Positions 12,284 to 24,162 are shown, counted from the stretch's first letter. The stretch: 64,000 bases of DNA from Lojkania enalia (GCA_010094045.1 ML986631.1:145088-209087); one strand, 5' to 3'. Notes: generated from the sequence alone by a model not told the origin. Numbers and translations are program-made.

Positions 12284-13432
12284 ATGACAGATATCATGGC
12301 AGTAAAGAATACGGATAGAACATTGGCGGAGCCGAGCGGCGCCCAGTTCGAAATGCAAGAGACGATGAAGCAGTGGCTGACGCGACACCTTCGAATCCCA
12401 GTTCTAAGGAACGGAAAGGACAGCAGCAACAAGAATGAGATAATAGTGGAGACCACTATGCGACGACCTCAGACAGCGCCATCAATCAGTGTATTAGGAG
12501 AGCAATTTGTGTGCGAAACCGGTCAAGAGCCACCACTTCCTTGCCCTCGCAAGCAGCCTCCGCCTCGACCTGCCCGACCCGACTCCGCTGTCATTCGGGA
12601 CGTCAACGCCTGGCTCGATGCAAGCATGCTCAAACCCGCACCTCCGCTCATGGGTGGTATTCCGTACTGGCGAGAGGCAACCACTATGAATTCCCCAGCA
12701 TCCAATGTGGTTCGGTACGCCGTTCCAATCATACGAGAGCCGGATGTCGAGAGACCGACTACCTGCCAAAACAACCAAATCGCGTCATTCTGTCGCCGAG
12801 CTAAGAGGTTCCACGTTCGAGTGCCTCCTCTCCTACGAACTAGATCCCATCGTGGAAGGGCTACACAAAGAGTTCAGACGCATAAGCCGTCGCCGTCAAT
12901 GCCCTTGCTTTCCAAACCACTGCCTCCGACCCCCGACGAGATGCAAAAGAAAACTGCACGAGGACCTCTGCACCGTTCTAGATCTCTGTTTGATACAACT
13001 CGTCCAAGTGTGGCGGCTTCAACAACCATGTCTAGAGGTGCACTCAGTGTCGGCCAACGACAGCACCTCCGTCCGACTACTTCCCGAACGAGCAATATAC
13101 GTGATGAGAGCTGCGAGCGACGAATCAATGCAGTGTACGGAAACTGTACGCTCCGTCCAGCGACAGCAGGTCACACCGGCCATAGCGGTCATACAATTCC
13201 AAGAGAAGACTCTATCGGGAACCTCTCTGATGCACCTACCTATTTCTCAGGTGTACCGCCACCATCTTATCGATCACGGGCCGGCTCTACTCGCACCACA
13301 TCATCCTTTGGATGCGTCGATGGATTGAACGTGGAGCGGCGCCAGGTCGGCCACCAGAAGATAGCACACCATAGTCGTGGAACAAAAGGAAAATTCAAGA
13401 AGCTGGCTCAAAAAGCACATCTCACCAAGTGA
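12284..13432 (+). CDS. Hypothetical disordered, basic Pezizomycotina-type protein
   Basis: A single exon encodes 382 residues with no catalytic domain that I recognise. The N-terminal 60 residues look partly ordered (METMKQWLTRHL-like text). The rest is low complexity and rich in Pro, Arg, Ser and Thr, with proline motifs such as PRKQPPPRPARP and KPLPPTPDEM that could bind SH3 or WW domains. Near the C-terminus it reads GVPPPSYRSRAGS, a segment common in fungal disordered proteins, and ends with a lysine-rich tail (GKFKKLAQKAHLTK). A 207-codon frame overlaps it in another phase, but this frame is longer, starts with ATG, and has the composition of real disordered fungal proteins. Function is unknown; a scaffold or signalling adaptor is only a guess. 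Confidence 0.6.
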   Translation: MTDIMAVKNTDRTLAEPSGAQFEMQETMKQWLTRHLRIPVLRNGKDSSNKNEIIVETTMRRPQTAPSISVLGEQFVCETGQEPPLPCPRKQPPPRPARPDSAVIRDVNAWLDASMLKPAPPLMGGIPYWREATTMNSPASNVVRYAVPIIREPDVERPTTCQNNQIASFCRRAKRFHVRVPPLLRTRSHRGRATQRVQTHKPSPSMPLLSKPLPPTPDEMQKKTARGPLHRSRSLFDTTRPSVAASTTMSRGALSVGQRQHLRPTTSRTSNIRDESCERRINAVYGNCTLRPATAGHTGHSGHTIPREDSIGNLSDAPTYFSGVPPPSYRSRAGSTRTTSSFGCVDGLNVERRQVGHQKIAHHSRGTKGKFKKLAQKAHLTK

Positions 13433-14386
13433 GCGTGGACGAGGGAATAGCAAAGCGGCAGCGAGTCGAAGGAGGAAACGGGGATATCAAAAAAGGAAAA
13501 AGGAAAGAAACGGAATGCTAGCAAGTACTGACAGGTCTATCGACAGATGGGAAAACCGACATATACGATTCTGGATTCTTGAAATTTTTTTTTCTTTTTC
13601 TTTGCAAGGTTCTTTAAACGGACGCATGTCTTAGGAAGTCGGAAGAAAAGTTAAGTTTCGGAAAAGGGCGGCTAGTGGAGACGCGGCGGCGGCAACTCTA
13701 GTCCTACGTACAAGTGCACACATTCGGGCATCCATGCAGCGTCATACCTCTGCACCTAGACTGGTCTGTGCCGGTACCAGATGGAAGCCATCGACATGTG
13801 CGCCGACGCGTCATACTTGGGACGATGAGCGAAGAAGACGTATTCATTCATCGACCGCGGGTGGCGCTCGTGAATAGCGATAAAGGATGTAGATGGTAGC
13901 TACTACAGAAATTAAAAAGGATTGTACACAAATTATGATGCATTGTGATGCTGAATGCTCGCCGCTGGGTACAGTACGGAATGCCTAGGTAGATAATTGA
14001 TAGTGTTGAGGTTGTGCAGGGCAAGTCGAAAGCGGCCCGCGGTCAGCCGAATTCGTCGCGGCTGCAGTAGCCGGAGCTCACCGCCTGCTCTTTTGATGAT
14101 TTGGCGCGGCGCACTCTGCTATTGCTTCCTCTGCCATTGGCCTCAACGTGGCAGACGCTGTACAACCCCCCACTGCTCGCACGCCCGCAATTGAGCCCCA
14201 TGGCGGCCTGTTAATGCCACCGGCACCCTCAAGAAATAGTATTCTGGCCTGCCGACCGAGACAGCAGCGCAGCGGGCCATCGGCGCAGCTCCGCTCTCTC
14301 CTGGTCCTCTCCGCGCAAGAAAACCTGCGAGTGCGTCGGACTTCACCTGGACCAGCGCGCCGCCAGCCACGCCGTGAAAAGTAAGC
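13433..14386. other. Intergenic region / 5' leader of the TCO89-like gene
   Basis: It contains an A-rich stretch at 13480-13510 and a T-rich run at 13586-13602. GC-rich sequence from 14040 to 14386 leads into the TCO89-like gene; the overlapping open frames on both strands there look like composition-driven shadows. Confidence 0.45.
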
Positions 14387-16123
14387 ATGGCATCTTCCTC
14401 TACCGACGCTCATTCGCAGCCGAGACGGGCTGCCGCCATGGCGAGGCAGTCCTCCACCTCCTCCTACGTGTCGCAATCGCCGTCCGAATCTCACCCCAAA
14501 GCCGCTCCCCACCGGTCCCAGCGCCAGCACGTCGTTGGCCAGAGCCGCATGCAGAGGAACACGTCCTTTGGGAAGAATCTGAACAAGCTGAACAAACTCA
14601 CCCAGGCCCCCACCGGCGATGGCAGCGCTGCGAAACACCATCGCCGCTCGCATTCTGGCAACTCCACATCCGCACCTAGTAGCCCCCGTCCGGGCTTCAA
14701 GCGCAATGCCTCATCCGGCGGCATTGTGAGAGCGGCTAATCACACCCACACACCCGCAAATCTTCGCAAGAACTATTCTAGCGGCCATCTATCGCGGCAG
14801 GGATTGTCAAAAACTGTCCTGAAATCGTCCAAGAGCGAGATCGCACCACCCAAGAAGTCACTCGCGAATCCCGGAAAGGCCCGTTATCAACCTGAGGACG
14901 ATCCGCCCACAGTCCATTTTGATATCGGAAGTGAGGAGGGAGCCGACGACGGCTGGACGGAGGAGAGCACCTCTCAATCACCTACCACGACTCGATCAAA
15001 TACGCGCTCGAATTCGGTTATACTAGATCCGCAGAGAGCGGTGGAACAGACAGAGATGGAGGATAAGGCAGGAGAGTCGTCACAGGCCGCAGCACGGCAC
15101 GATTTCGCTCGGCCTCCAACGAATGCCATTTCTAGAGCGCTACCCGACCGCTCACGAAATACTGGACATACGAATGGAGGCAATTCGCACCATCACTCAA
15201 GACCACCGGACGCCGATATGATCACTTCTCGACTTCTCCAGCGCAGCTCCTCTCACAATGCCCCGCCACAGATGTCATCAATAGAGGCAACTGTAATATC
15301 AGACTCCCATGACGCGCGGATTTTGAGCCAAAGCGCGGGATCTACGTTGGTTGATACGCCTGGAAGAGATTTGGTATCGCGGTTCATGGATGGGGATGGT
15401 TCAGCAGAAACGCCGAAGGACAGCAGCTTTCTTCCGTCACGCAATTCCCCTCAGGGTACAGGAAATGCCTTAAACAAGGCGAAACGCAACAAATCAATGC
15501 CGAATGTGGCGGGCACAGATTCACCATCCAGGACACAGTCTCGACGCTCAGGAACAAGTACACCTAACGACTTGCCTCCGTCGAGAACACAGCAGAAGCT
15601 CCTACTTCAACGGGCTTCGTCCAACATTGAACCGCAGAAGATGGTTCCTAGCATCATCCCACGAGCAACGGGCCCCCAGTTCCTTCAACCCGGCCTAGCA
15701 TACGCGGCAAGTGGTGAAGGGCGATTAGATCCGCGGCTCAAACAACAGTTTGACCACGTTGCTACAGAATACAAAGTTGTACGGCGGTATCGCAACCCTC
15801 TCGCAGACGCGATTCTGCGCATCGAACAGATTTCCGGCACGCCTCGAAAGACTCGAATGCCGAGGTCGGCAGGCACCAATGGTTTCGTCAGTGTGCACGG
15901 CAGCAGCAGCCTGAGCACAAGCTTGAACGAAACTGGCGTTGAAACGGACGGTTTGGGCAACCGGCGTTCACGAGTCAGCTTCGAGAACGGCCGGGGAAGA
16001 AGTCGCGACGGCGACATGGAGGGGCGACAGAGCTTTGACAGCGACACCGGTCGCGTCCGTAATGAGGCAGAAGAGATTTGTCGACGACTGTGGGAGAGCA
16101 GTGAAGCGGTTGAGGGCGACTGA
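14387..16123 (+). CDS. TORC1 subunit TCO89-like protein
   Basis: A single exon encodes 578 residues, mostly disordered and rich in Ser, Arg, Asn and Pro. The pattern HRRSHSGNS, KRNASSGGIVRAAN, LRKNYSSGHLSRQG, KSSKSEIAPPKK, then an acidic GWTEESTSQSPTTTRSNTRSNS segment, matches the conserved N-terminal region of fungal TCO89 proteins. The C-terminus returns to order around residues 440-500 (RLDPRLKQQFDHVATEYKVV and YRNPLADAILRIEQI). TCO89 is a fungal-specific component of TOR complex 1 at the vacuole, which couples nutrient status to growth; that is family knowledge. The assignment rests on recalled motif order, not a search, so it is moderate. The ATG at 14387 directly precedes the conserved region, and no intron is needed. 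Confidence 0.65.
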   Translation: MASSSTDAHSQPRRAAAMARQSSTSSYVSQSPSESHPKAAPHRSQRQHVVGQSRMQRNTSFGKNLNKLNKLTQAPTGDGSAAKHHRRSHSGNSTSAPSSPRPGFKRNASSGGIVRAANHTHTPANLRKNYSSGHLSRQGLSKTVLKSSKSEIAPPKKSLANPGKARYQPEDDPPTVHFDIGSEEGADDGWTEESTSQSPTTTRSNTRSNSVILDPQRAVEQTEMEDKAGESSQAAARHDFARPPTNAISRALPDRSRNTGHTNGGNSHHHSRPPDADMITSRLLQRSSSHNAPPQMSSIEATVISDSHDARILSQSAGSTLVDTPGRDLVSRFMDGDGSAETPKDSSFLPSRNSPQGTGNALNKAKRNKSMPNVAGTDSPSRTQSRRSGTSTPNDLPPSRTQQKLLLQRASSNIEPQKMVPSIIPRATGPQFLQPGLAYAASGEGRLDPRLKQQFDHVATEYKVVRRYRNPLADAILRIEQISGTPRKTRMPRSAGTNGFVSVHGSSSLSTSLNETGVETDGLGNRRSRVSFENGRGRSRDGDMEGRQSFDSDTGRVRNEAEEICRRLWESSEAVEGD

Positions 16124-17862
16124 TGGACTGCGTACACGTGTCTAGACTTGATCAGACGACCAAGAAAGCAAGCCATGCCAGTGGCCGCGTACGGGAATTC
16201 CAACTCCTCTGCTTATGCCGAACAAGGCGGTTTCCGTGAGCCATTTTTGGTTTGGGTGTCCGGGCTCCTCAAAAGGTCACGTCGGGGAAAAGTAAGTTGG
16301 CGAACTGGGTTGGCATGATGGGGTTGGGACACTTGATTTGGAGCGCGCACAGCGAGATGAGCTCTACACTGGCTGGCGCGTTGCCGCTGCAATTGCGCTT
16401 GTACGATACAATATAGAGCAGGTCACCGCATTCTCTGGGCAGCGGGGAGTTGATATGTGGTCGGCCGGCATCATTGTGCATCTACTGGACGGGAAGGGTG
16501 ATGGTTGCAATAATTGGTCCCAATAGGGGTCAAGGATCAGGAGCGGCCCAATCACGGGGACTGGCTAGATCGGAATAATGGTAATTTCACTCTCTATCCC
16601 AAGCATTAATGCAAGCAACAATTGAGGTCCAAATCTCCGTTTGTCATTTACAGTATTGTGGTTGATTTGAGAGCAACCCTCCGGCCGCGGGCAATTGTTG
16701 CAAGGCGGTGCGCAAAGAATAGATTAGATTATTTGGGGGATCCCCAAGTTTAGACTTCGGGGCCGTAGGAGCAGGGAGTGGCTGAAGCCTCCAGCGTCAG
16801 ACGCCGAGGTGCTGCGACACGATGGAGCGGGCTTTTTTCTCTCGCGCAACCACGTTGGCAATGCTTGAGGCCAGATGGAGTCGATTGGCGGGCGCGTTTC
16901 TGCTGTGCTTCGCCGCGACAGCAGAGGTTTTGGAGCCGGCCACGTACTAAATCTAGCGAGGAGGATGGATGGCCGGTGTCGCACGCTGGACTACTGAATT
17001 GGCCTCGGACGGACCAGGGCCGCCGCCGGACTGCCCACGAGGCGATTCGCGGGCAGCGTTTCATGACCCGACTGCAGCCAGGCGAGCGACACGATGCGAA
17101 CTGTTGCGGAGCAGATGGTGAGATTAGAGGCGAATGGTGCCTGGGGAAGAAACGGAGCGCGCTGTTTGACAGACTCACGATAGCCAGCGGTGGTGTTGAG
17201 CGGGCGGGTGGGCCACTACGAGGGCCGGAAATTTCACTGACAGCGATCGACTGCGGGCAGGGTGCGGGCAATCTCTGCACCATGCCTACCGATGCCAGGC
17301 ACACCCGCCAATTCACTCCAAAAGGCTGGGCGGGCTGCTGTGGGCAAGGTGTCTTGTGGTTAGCGCCGTGCCGACATCCAGGCGAAATTGCGCAGGGAGA
17401 TTGCGCCTCGTTAAAAGCCTGAGCGCCCCAGCCCGCGCCGTTGTTTCTCCTCCCAAACGCCCGCACCACAGCATCACGCTCACTGCAGTCACTCATTATC
17501 CGTACATCTCGCCAGCTCAGGCAGTGCCTTGCGCATCACGCTCCTTGCACGCTTCTTCCATTCACTCACTCGCCGGCCCACCGACACTCCTACTCATCCA
17601 GACACAGTCACATCCAGTCAACCGCTGCCATTGCGCTCGCAAGGACAAACCCACACCACGCCGGCCCAGGCACACATCGCAGACCTGTCGCAGTCACCGG
17701 CAAGCATTCCAATCCAGCTTCAGGATCGTTCCATCGCTCGTTTCCGTCGGCGCAAGTCCCAGCTGCACCCTGTGTAAACAATCGCGCTCCCAGCAGCAGC
17801 CCGCATTCCAGGGCCTTCTCCCACCAAATAGCTTCAATTCAACAACATACGGAGTCGGCGCA
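16124..17862. other. Long intergenic region / 5' leader of the GPI-type gene
   Basis: 1.7 kb without a convincing gene. Both strands carry overlapping open frames of 214-248 codons at 16750-17496, but neither shows a domain, and both are products of GC-rich, CpG-rich sequence. The C-rich stretch 17420-17862, just before the ATG at 17863, looks like promoter plus a long 5' untranslated region. Confidence 0.45.
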
Positions 17863-18240
17863 ATGAGGTCCCTCCAGCAGATCGTCGTCTTCTTCTTCGC
17901 GCTCTTCGTGTGCGCTCTCGCCCAGGAAACCATTTCCTATGACGCCACCGTCTACATTACCTCCACCGTCTACCGCGTCAACACCATCACCATGTCAGGC
18001 ACTCCCACCGCTAGCCTCGCGAACTCGACAACCACCATATCCGCGACCGCAGGCACCATCAAGCCAAGCTACTACCCATCAGTCAACGCCACTACGGTTT
18101 ACCCAACCGGCTCCATGGCTCCATCAGGCCCTGCAAGCTCCTCGCCCCTGCCTTCGGATTTCCCTGGCGCAGCATCGAGCCTCCGCGTCAACGTCATCCT
18201 CGCAGCTGTCGCTGCCGGTGCCGCCTACTTGGCCCTCTGA
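17863..18240 (+). CDS. Small secreted GPI-anchor-type cell-surface protein
   Basis: The frame encodes 125 residues. It opens with a clear signal peptide (MRSLQQIVVFFFALFVCALAQ), followed by a Thr/Ser-rich mature part of about 80 residues with possible N-glycosylation sites (NST, NAT). It ends in a hydrophobic tail (VNVILAAVAAGAAYLAL) preceded by small residues (PGAASS), the layout of a GPI attachment signal. Such proteins sit on the fungal plasma membrane or wall. The repeated motif TVYITSTVYRV resembles the start of many fungal GPI-anchored wall proteins. The ATG at 17863 is chosen because the signal peptide begins exactly there; longer in-frame sequence upstream runs through the leader and lacks a signal peptide. 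Confidence 0.75.
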   Translation: MRSLQQIVVFFFALFVCALAQETISYDATVYITSTVYRVNTITMSGTPTASLANSTTTISATAGTIKPSYYPSVNATTVYPTGSMAPSGPASSSPLPSDFPGAASSLRVNVILAAVAAGAAYLAL

Positions 18241-21200
18241 CCGCCCATCGCTCTGTGCAGCCCTCGTTGCCCACCCCTAGCTCCTCGCGTCATCGACTGA
18301 CGCCCCGTTCTAGTCCTCGTATTTATTCACGGGAGCAGTCCGGCAAGCAACGAGTATTGCTATCGCGCACGTCATGTGTCATGAGGTAGTCCGATTTCAC
18401 GTAACCATCACCATTTTTGCATTCTCAATAATCCCCCAACTTTAGTGTCCGGATTACTCCTTTCTAATCTACGAAAGCATTCAACGAAAGCGTTTCCGGT
18501 TCCCTAAACCTACTTTCCTTTATCAATTCTATTTTTTGAGGTCTTGATCATAAAGAAATTAGGGTTTGAATATCCTTTTTGTAATTTTCGACCACACAAA
18601 CATTTCACCCTCTTCTTCTTTCTGTACTGAACAAGGTTTTTGATTCCAGTGCGTTGATTCTTGGGGTTTTGGAGACGATGGATTGTATGGGGCTGGCTCG
18701 AAGGAACGAATAACTGAAAGCGATGGATCGACTCCCGCCTTTTTCTGGTCATTGCTTTTTTTGTTTGTGCGAGCGGCTGGTCTTTGCCAATTACTTCGAT
18801 TCGGGAAGAGGTCGGACACGAAAAGACCCGTCCTAGTTGACGAGCCAACAAGGCACCCACTCTTTCTCTGGTGGAGCTGGAGTTTGGAGATACCCCTTTT
18901 TTTTTATTAACCTTCAGTTCTGTTCTGTTGATGATGTGGAGGATTGTTTTTTGTAGCTGTAAGGGTTTCTGCAGTGGGGGCGGCTATTTTGCTAGGGCAA
19001 AACATGGTTCTACGAAGGCTGTCGGGCATCTAGAGATGGTCTATAGTGTCTATGTGGGAAAAGGCTTCCTGGCATCTAGCGCGACCCGTGGTTCGTGGTT
19101 AGGCAGATGAATAAGAAATGTAAAACTTGAGTGTTCTGAATTCTTGTAGTTGTGCTGTGTATCTGTGTGTCGACATTTGGCACGGTGTTGGAATCATCCC
19201 GGCACCATGGACATTATTGTCCAGGTGTCAGTTCATCCTTCACCAGCGTGTTTTGGGTATAAAGTGTCAATTCATCCAACACTCCCATCCTGACATCTTG
19301 TCATGATCATTCTATCCATCCCTCCGAGCGAAGGTCAGCCAATTCATCCACCACTACCACCCCTTGTTCACATCTCGCCTCGCTCTCACTCTCACGCAAT
19401 CACCATCGCACACCCACAATCAAGATCCCACATCTGTTCCCTTCCCACATCATACCTACCGTTCTCTACCAAACCAACTCCCTCCCCCGCCAAGCCTCCC
19501 AAGCCTCCCAAGCCCGAATACCCGAGCACCCGCTCCGTGACCCCGGTTACTGTCTTTCTATGGCTTTGTCTGGGCATCGGGGGCGCAGAAGAAGGATTTT
19601 CTAGCGCGGGTTTGTGAGTGGGTGTGGTTAGTCTAGGTGGGGATAGAGAGTGTGCTGTTGAGAACTGAACGTAGAATGTTGAATATGTGGTAAGTAGCAC
19701 ACCGCGCTCCCAGATCATGATTCCGACAAAAAAAAAAAAAAAAATAAATGCACAAATGTAATGAATGGCGAGATGTATTTTTTAAGTGACGCGACGGGCC
19801 TGACTTCGGAGGTTGGCGGGTACACTACTCGTTGGGCTTGGACGTGAATTGCAGCCTGGTTGGTTGGTGCGATATATACACATTACAAGGCGCTGGCTGG
19901 ATGAAAGCGGCTACGCGGGGATGTCGATGAGCGGGTTGTGGGCGTAGGATGGTTGGAAGATGTGGAGGGAGTGGGTTAATTTTTTTCTATCTTTTTTTTA
20001 ATTACTTTTGGTGGCTTTCTTCTTGGGCGCGTAGGACGTCCTGCTCTACACATAGCACATAGACCCTGTAAGCGTTCAAGAATATGTGCACAGCAAAGCC
20101 GCAGTCCATAGCCACGCGCGCACAATCTTGCTATGCTGACGAACGATGACAATCTATCCTGTAGCACAGTCCACACTCTCCTCATTCATCATACTCCAAG
20201 CCACTTATCTTTTTGGTAGCCGTTCATCCGGTGTTGCGCACCGCCCGTGTTGGTGGGAACACGTGGAGTGTGGGTTTTCCTCACTCGTGTTGGCGCGTGG
20301 AGGAAAGCTGAGCTACCTCCCATGCGGCGCGGCGAGGGCAGTCATTTCCGGATGCGAGGGGCTGTGTGACATGAGTTTACTCGAGATATGACTGTTGCGG
20401 ATCATGAGATGTAGGGATATGAAAAGGTGTGTTAAGGGGAGTGTGTTTTTGAAGGTGTTTTGTGTGTGTGGAATGCGCTGGGGGTCGGTTTCGCGTTGGC
20501 AACAGCAATGCGTTGCGATTCTGCTGTGAATGTCGCGGGTCCTTTGTGCGGGCTTTGCAGGCCCTGCGATACGTTACATCGACACGATGATATATCGATG
20601 GCTGAGACTTTCCATGCGCTGGCCGGGCATAGCGTTGCGGTGGGTAGGTGGTCAGGCGCGACGGTGACGCAGAATCAGAAGTGTGGTATTGTGTTGTTGC
20701 ACCATCTTCATTGAATTTCTTCAGCCTTGACCATCATTACGGGCCCGTAAATTCTTGTGTAGCCGTGAGACTTTTGACGTTGGATTCAGCTTAAGCTCAA
20801 GATAAGGTTGAGCGGGTTGAGCGGTTGATCGCGCTTCATACCCTGTTGCAGTACGGATTTTCCGATCTGGGCTAGTGCGGCTTATCGCCCATCTGCTTTA
20901 TCTATGGAGATACGAGGACGTGATCGCATGTTCGATGCCCTAGGATGAATATATTGAGCCAAGAGTCAACTCGATAGAATCTACTAAACAAATAATTCGG
21001 GAAAAGTACGATTTAATTTTCTGAAATTAATAAGTTGAGAATAATACCACTCACCCAATATCATCCAACCATGGGGTCTTCTTCGCAAAACCAAAAACAG
21101 AAAAGGGAAGAAAAAAGAAGGGAAATAGAAAAAGAAAAAGAGGAGGAGGAGAAAGTGTAGGAATAACAGAAGCAAAAGAGGTTCAACGCCGCAATCGCTT

Positions 21201-21573
21201 GCAGCGCCTACATCCTCCCGAAGCTTACGGCGGGCGTTAACTCCTAGGCCCCGAGGGCACTAAAATGAGCGCTTCAGCTTCTAGGGTTACAGCTCAAGAA
21301 GAGGAGAGAGATGAGAGGAGAACGGAGAGAAGAGTAGAACTGAAACCCCTCGGTATACCGCTACGCTCAGGTACACCTAACTGCTCTCGGCTATGGTCAC
21401 CCACTTGTTTCCTAGTCGACCGGTTAGAGGATTAGGTGACAGACCAGCGTACGATGGCAGCTGTGGGCGAGAACACCGTGCATTTTCTTAGAAAAAAGTG
21501 CTCACTTAAAATGATCTTGAAAGGAATTCAATGTCCCGTCATTTTTCCTTCTCTTTCAATATTCGTTGTCTTA
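18241..21573. other. 3.3 kb gene-free stretch
   Basis: No coding region is convincing here. It holds a poly(A) run at about 19728-19744, a purine-rich tract at about 21090-21160 and GA-rich sequence at 21290-21345. The largest open frames (about 100 codons, 19303-19718, both strands) are proline- or serine-rich shadows of each other. It could carry non-coding transcripts or long untranslated regions, but nothing in the sequence proves it. Confidence 0.5.
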
Positions 21574-23649
21574 TTACCTCAACTGGATACACTTTGTTTG
21601 AGAAGGATTCGCCTCCCATATCTCTGTCGTGATTCTCATAAGACCAGCCCTGTAATAGACACTATTTTGATATTTTTCGATGACTAGAACTATGTGATTG
21701 TTCTTAATGCTATCTTTTGATCGCGATTCTCGGTAGCCGTCGCTTATTGTGCATATAAGAAAGCATTCCACACAACCAGAAGCAGGGATTTTCTCATCAA
21801 ACCGACAGTATCCGATATCTTCATTCGGTATTTTAGCAAGATCGATAGTGGCTAATTCGACTTTAATTGTCAAAATTCCTGTTTTGAAAGGGTTTGCTGG
21901 CGCGCTTATATCATATCCTAAATCCCATGGCCAAACGACAGTCTGATCGATGTTGGAACGAAAGGACGTTGCCCTTTCACAATGGTCGAACTGGACTCCA
22001 CCAACCCATCCAGTCCATGACCATAATGGAAAGGGAACATTACTAGGCGAGCTACATACGCGTCGCTTCAGTGGTATGGTTCGTTTGTCGTAATAGAGGC
22101 CGTTGACCCACAGCATAGCCTGCGTAAAATGTTTGAGAGGTAGACCCCAGCAGAAAGTGGTGCCGTCCTTTATGCTAAAGTCCTCCATGATAGCGGTGAA
22201 CGCGTTTAAAACATCAAGTTCATAAGTGAGGACTTTAGTACTGTATTCTTCAACACTTGCTGCGTATTGACCGAGAGAACCAGGGTCCGAGATATATTTG
22301 AGGAATTGAGTTTTATGAGGGCCGTACCATATCCTATTCGGTCGAACTTCTCCCGAGATCCTAGCTTTGCACTGGTAGTATACTCGTTGGTTCGTGAATA
22401 TAAGTGTCCTTGTCGAAAGTTGGTATTCTTGATAGGTCCAGCCACGCGTACTCCAAACTGTCGTTTCTAAGGCCAGGGGCGCCTCGATTTCTGCCAGCCT
22501 AATACTCTCTATTGAGCCTGTAATAGGTTCCAAGTGCCTTATCCCTGGATATAACCCGGGAAGGCCGGAATCTGCATCTCTGCCGCTGGCGGCTATAATT
22601 GTGACTTCTGCGGCAGAAAAGATTCGGCCCATATTGTGAATATTTGCTCTAAAGTCATTCAAATCATCCTGTATAATGCATAGCGAGTCGACCCATAAGT
22701 ACCTTTCTCCGATCTCTTGAACAACGAATATGGCATCCTGAATTGTACGGGGTAGGCTTTGTCGATGTAATTGTGTGTATGGTTCGGCATCTAATGAGGA
22801 ATTGTTCTCCGACACAATTATATTTGCGTTATTGAGCTTGAAAGGCGAGATTTTACCCCAGACATAGCTTCTTAGAGCGATGTAGCGGCAAGCCGGTGGG
22901 GCTAGCACAACTTGGCTCGTCGCGACATCAATAACTCTAAATATGAAAGTTTCAGTATCTTGGCCACAATTCCACCCCCAGGAACTAGATTGTGATGTCC
23001 TATAGCAACATACATGCTCCATCTTACACCGCTCATACCATTTCCGAATCTTATCAAGGTCGATCTGGTAAGAACCGGCTAGTGGGCGGGTGAGTGCATT
23101 TGTCTCTTCGTTTCCCAAGAATGCTAATCTAAGACCATACCTGAACCTCCTTCTGAGCTGCTTATCCCTGAATGTGATCATGAGAACATACGGGTCAGGA
23201 TTGCCATTTCTATCTTTCCCGGGATCAGTGAACCTACATTTAATACTAGTGATTGATGGTCCACGTATCTGCACATCCTGGGCGGCACGACGTAGAAGTT
23301 TGCACATGCCACAATAAAATGAATCTGGCAAAAGCAAGTTCAATGGACCGAATTCAAACTGGGTGTGATCACCCATTTCGCTCACATAGTATTCTCCAGA
23401 ATAAGGTGCGTGGCTGACGCGAAACCATTTTGTGGGAGCCATGTTACCGACATTTTCAGTAAAAGCAAGTTCTCCGTTGTGGATAGATTGCTTTAATAAT
23501 GAGTCTTCGTACTGGAACGAAACGCTCCTCATTTCGATCGGTAGATAGCGTGTTAGATGGTACTCCCAATTCCATTTCGCGCAAGTATCACACAGTCCAC
23601 GAGTGACAGGTGATGGGAGAACCAGATCCTTCTCCAGTGGGTCTTTCAT
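21574..23649 (-). CDS. HET domain (heterokaryon incompatibility) protein
   Basis: A single exon encodes 691 residues from the ATG at 23649; upstream the frame continues only through a TTG codon, so the ATG before KDPLEK is preferred. The N-terminus has cysteine pairs (LCDTCAKW, then FYCGMCKLLRRA near residue 115), as in many HET proteins. The HET domain, about residues 253-400, includes YIALRSYVWG, ERYLWVDSLCIIQD and STRGWTYQEYQLSTRTLIF. The first motif carries an extra Arg compared with the usual ALSYVWG form. The family acts in vegetative incompatibility and cell death. The frame is open throughout, so this is a probable intact second HET gene about 21 kb from the first. The two are different enough not to look like a recent duplicate. 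Confidence 0.9.
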   Translation of the reverse strand: MKDPLEKDLVLPSPVTRGLCDTCAKWNWEYHLTRYLPIEMRSVSFQYEDSLLKQSIHNGELAFTENVGNMAPTKWFRVSHAPYSGEYYVSEMGDHTQFEFGPLNLLLPDSFYCGMCKLLRRAAQDVQIRGPSITSIKCRFTDPGKDRNGNPDPYVLMITFRDKQLRRRFRYGLRLAFLGNEETNALTRPLAGSYQIDLDKIRKWYERCKMEHVCCYRTSQSSSWGWNCGQDTETFIFRVIDVATSQVVLAPPACRYIALRSYVWGKISPFKLNNANIIVSENNSSLDAEPYTQLHRQSLPRTIQDAIFVVQEIGERYLWVDSLCIIQDDLNDFRANIHNMGRIFSAAEVTIIAASGRDADSGLPGLYPGIRHLEPITGSIESIRLAEIEAPLALETTVWSTRGWTYQEYQLSTRTLIFTNQRVYYQCKARISGEVRPNRIWYGPHKTQFLKYISDPGSLGQYAASVEEYSTKVLTYELDVLNAFTAIMEDFSIKDGTTFCWGLPLKHFTQAMLWVNGLYYDKRTIPLKRRVCSSPSNVPFPLWSWTGWVGGVQFDHCERATSFRSNIDQTVVWPWDLGYDISAPANPFKTGILTIKVELATIDLAKIPNEDIGYCRFDEKIPASGCVECFLICTISDGYRESRSKDSIKNNHIVLVIEKYQNSVYYRAGLMRITTEIWEANPSQTKCIQLR

Positions 23650-24162
23650 GATCCTTGGGACAGTTGAAGCCGAAGCGCCACAATAAGTCAGAAGAATAAA
23701 GTTCAACGACAACAGTATGGAGCTTTGAGCTGAGACGATGCGATTATGGGCAAGATTGTTTGGACTACGAATTATTTATGAAGCTGTGTTCCTAATTAGA
23801 GACTCTCCGGAAGCGGTTTACATAGTCGTAGGCGCCGACAAGGCTGAAGCAGAAACCAGAGTAGATAGAAAGACGCTGAAACGAGGAGGTGCTGCATCAT
23901 TGACTTACTGCTTTAGTAAACTATGCTCAATAGCTCGATCCTAGTGAAACGTGCACGGGTATCATCAAATTGAGATGATTCAATAGATAGTTGCGAAGAT
24001 ACCAACTGTGGAGAAAGGAAATTTTAGGCTTCACCCCTCCTAAGTCGGCTTTAGCGCCTCTGTACACTACCCCGCGTTAGAGTCATCCATGGCTTATTCC
24101 TGGGCTCAATTAATTCCAACTTCAGCCTTGCCTGTTTCCCTTCAGTCTCTCGTCCTCGCATC
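23650..24162. other. Intergenic region before the 24-27 kb relic
   Basis: This is the upstream region of the minus-strand HET gene. A 68-codon plus-strand frame at 23738 has no recognisable content. Confidence 0.4.

Noticed and set aside
12705..13328. 207-codon plus-strand frame
   Set aside because: It lies inside the 382-codon gene at 12284-13432 in another phase; the longer frame has a better start and a recognisable disordered-protein composition.
16750..17496. 248-codon minus and 214-codon plus frames facing each other
   Set aside because: They overlap almost completely on opposite strands in GC-rich DNA, have no domain and no consistent composition, and sit in a probable promoter/leader.
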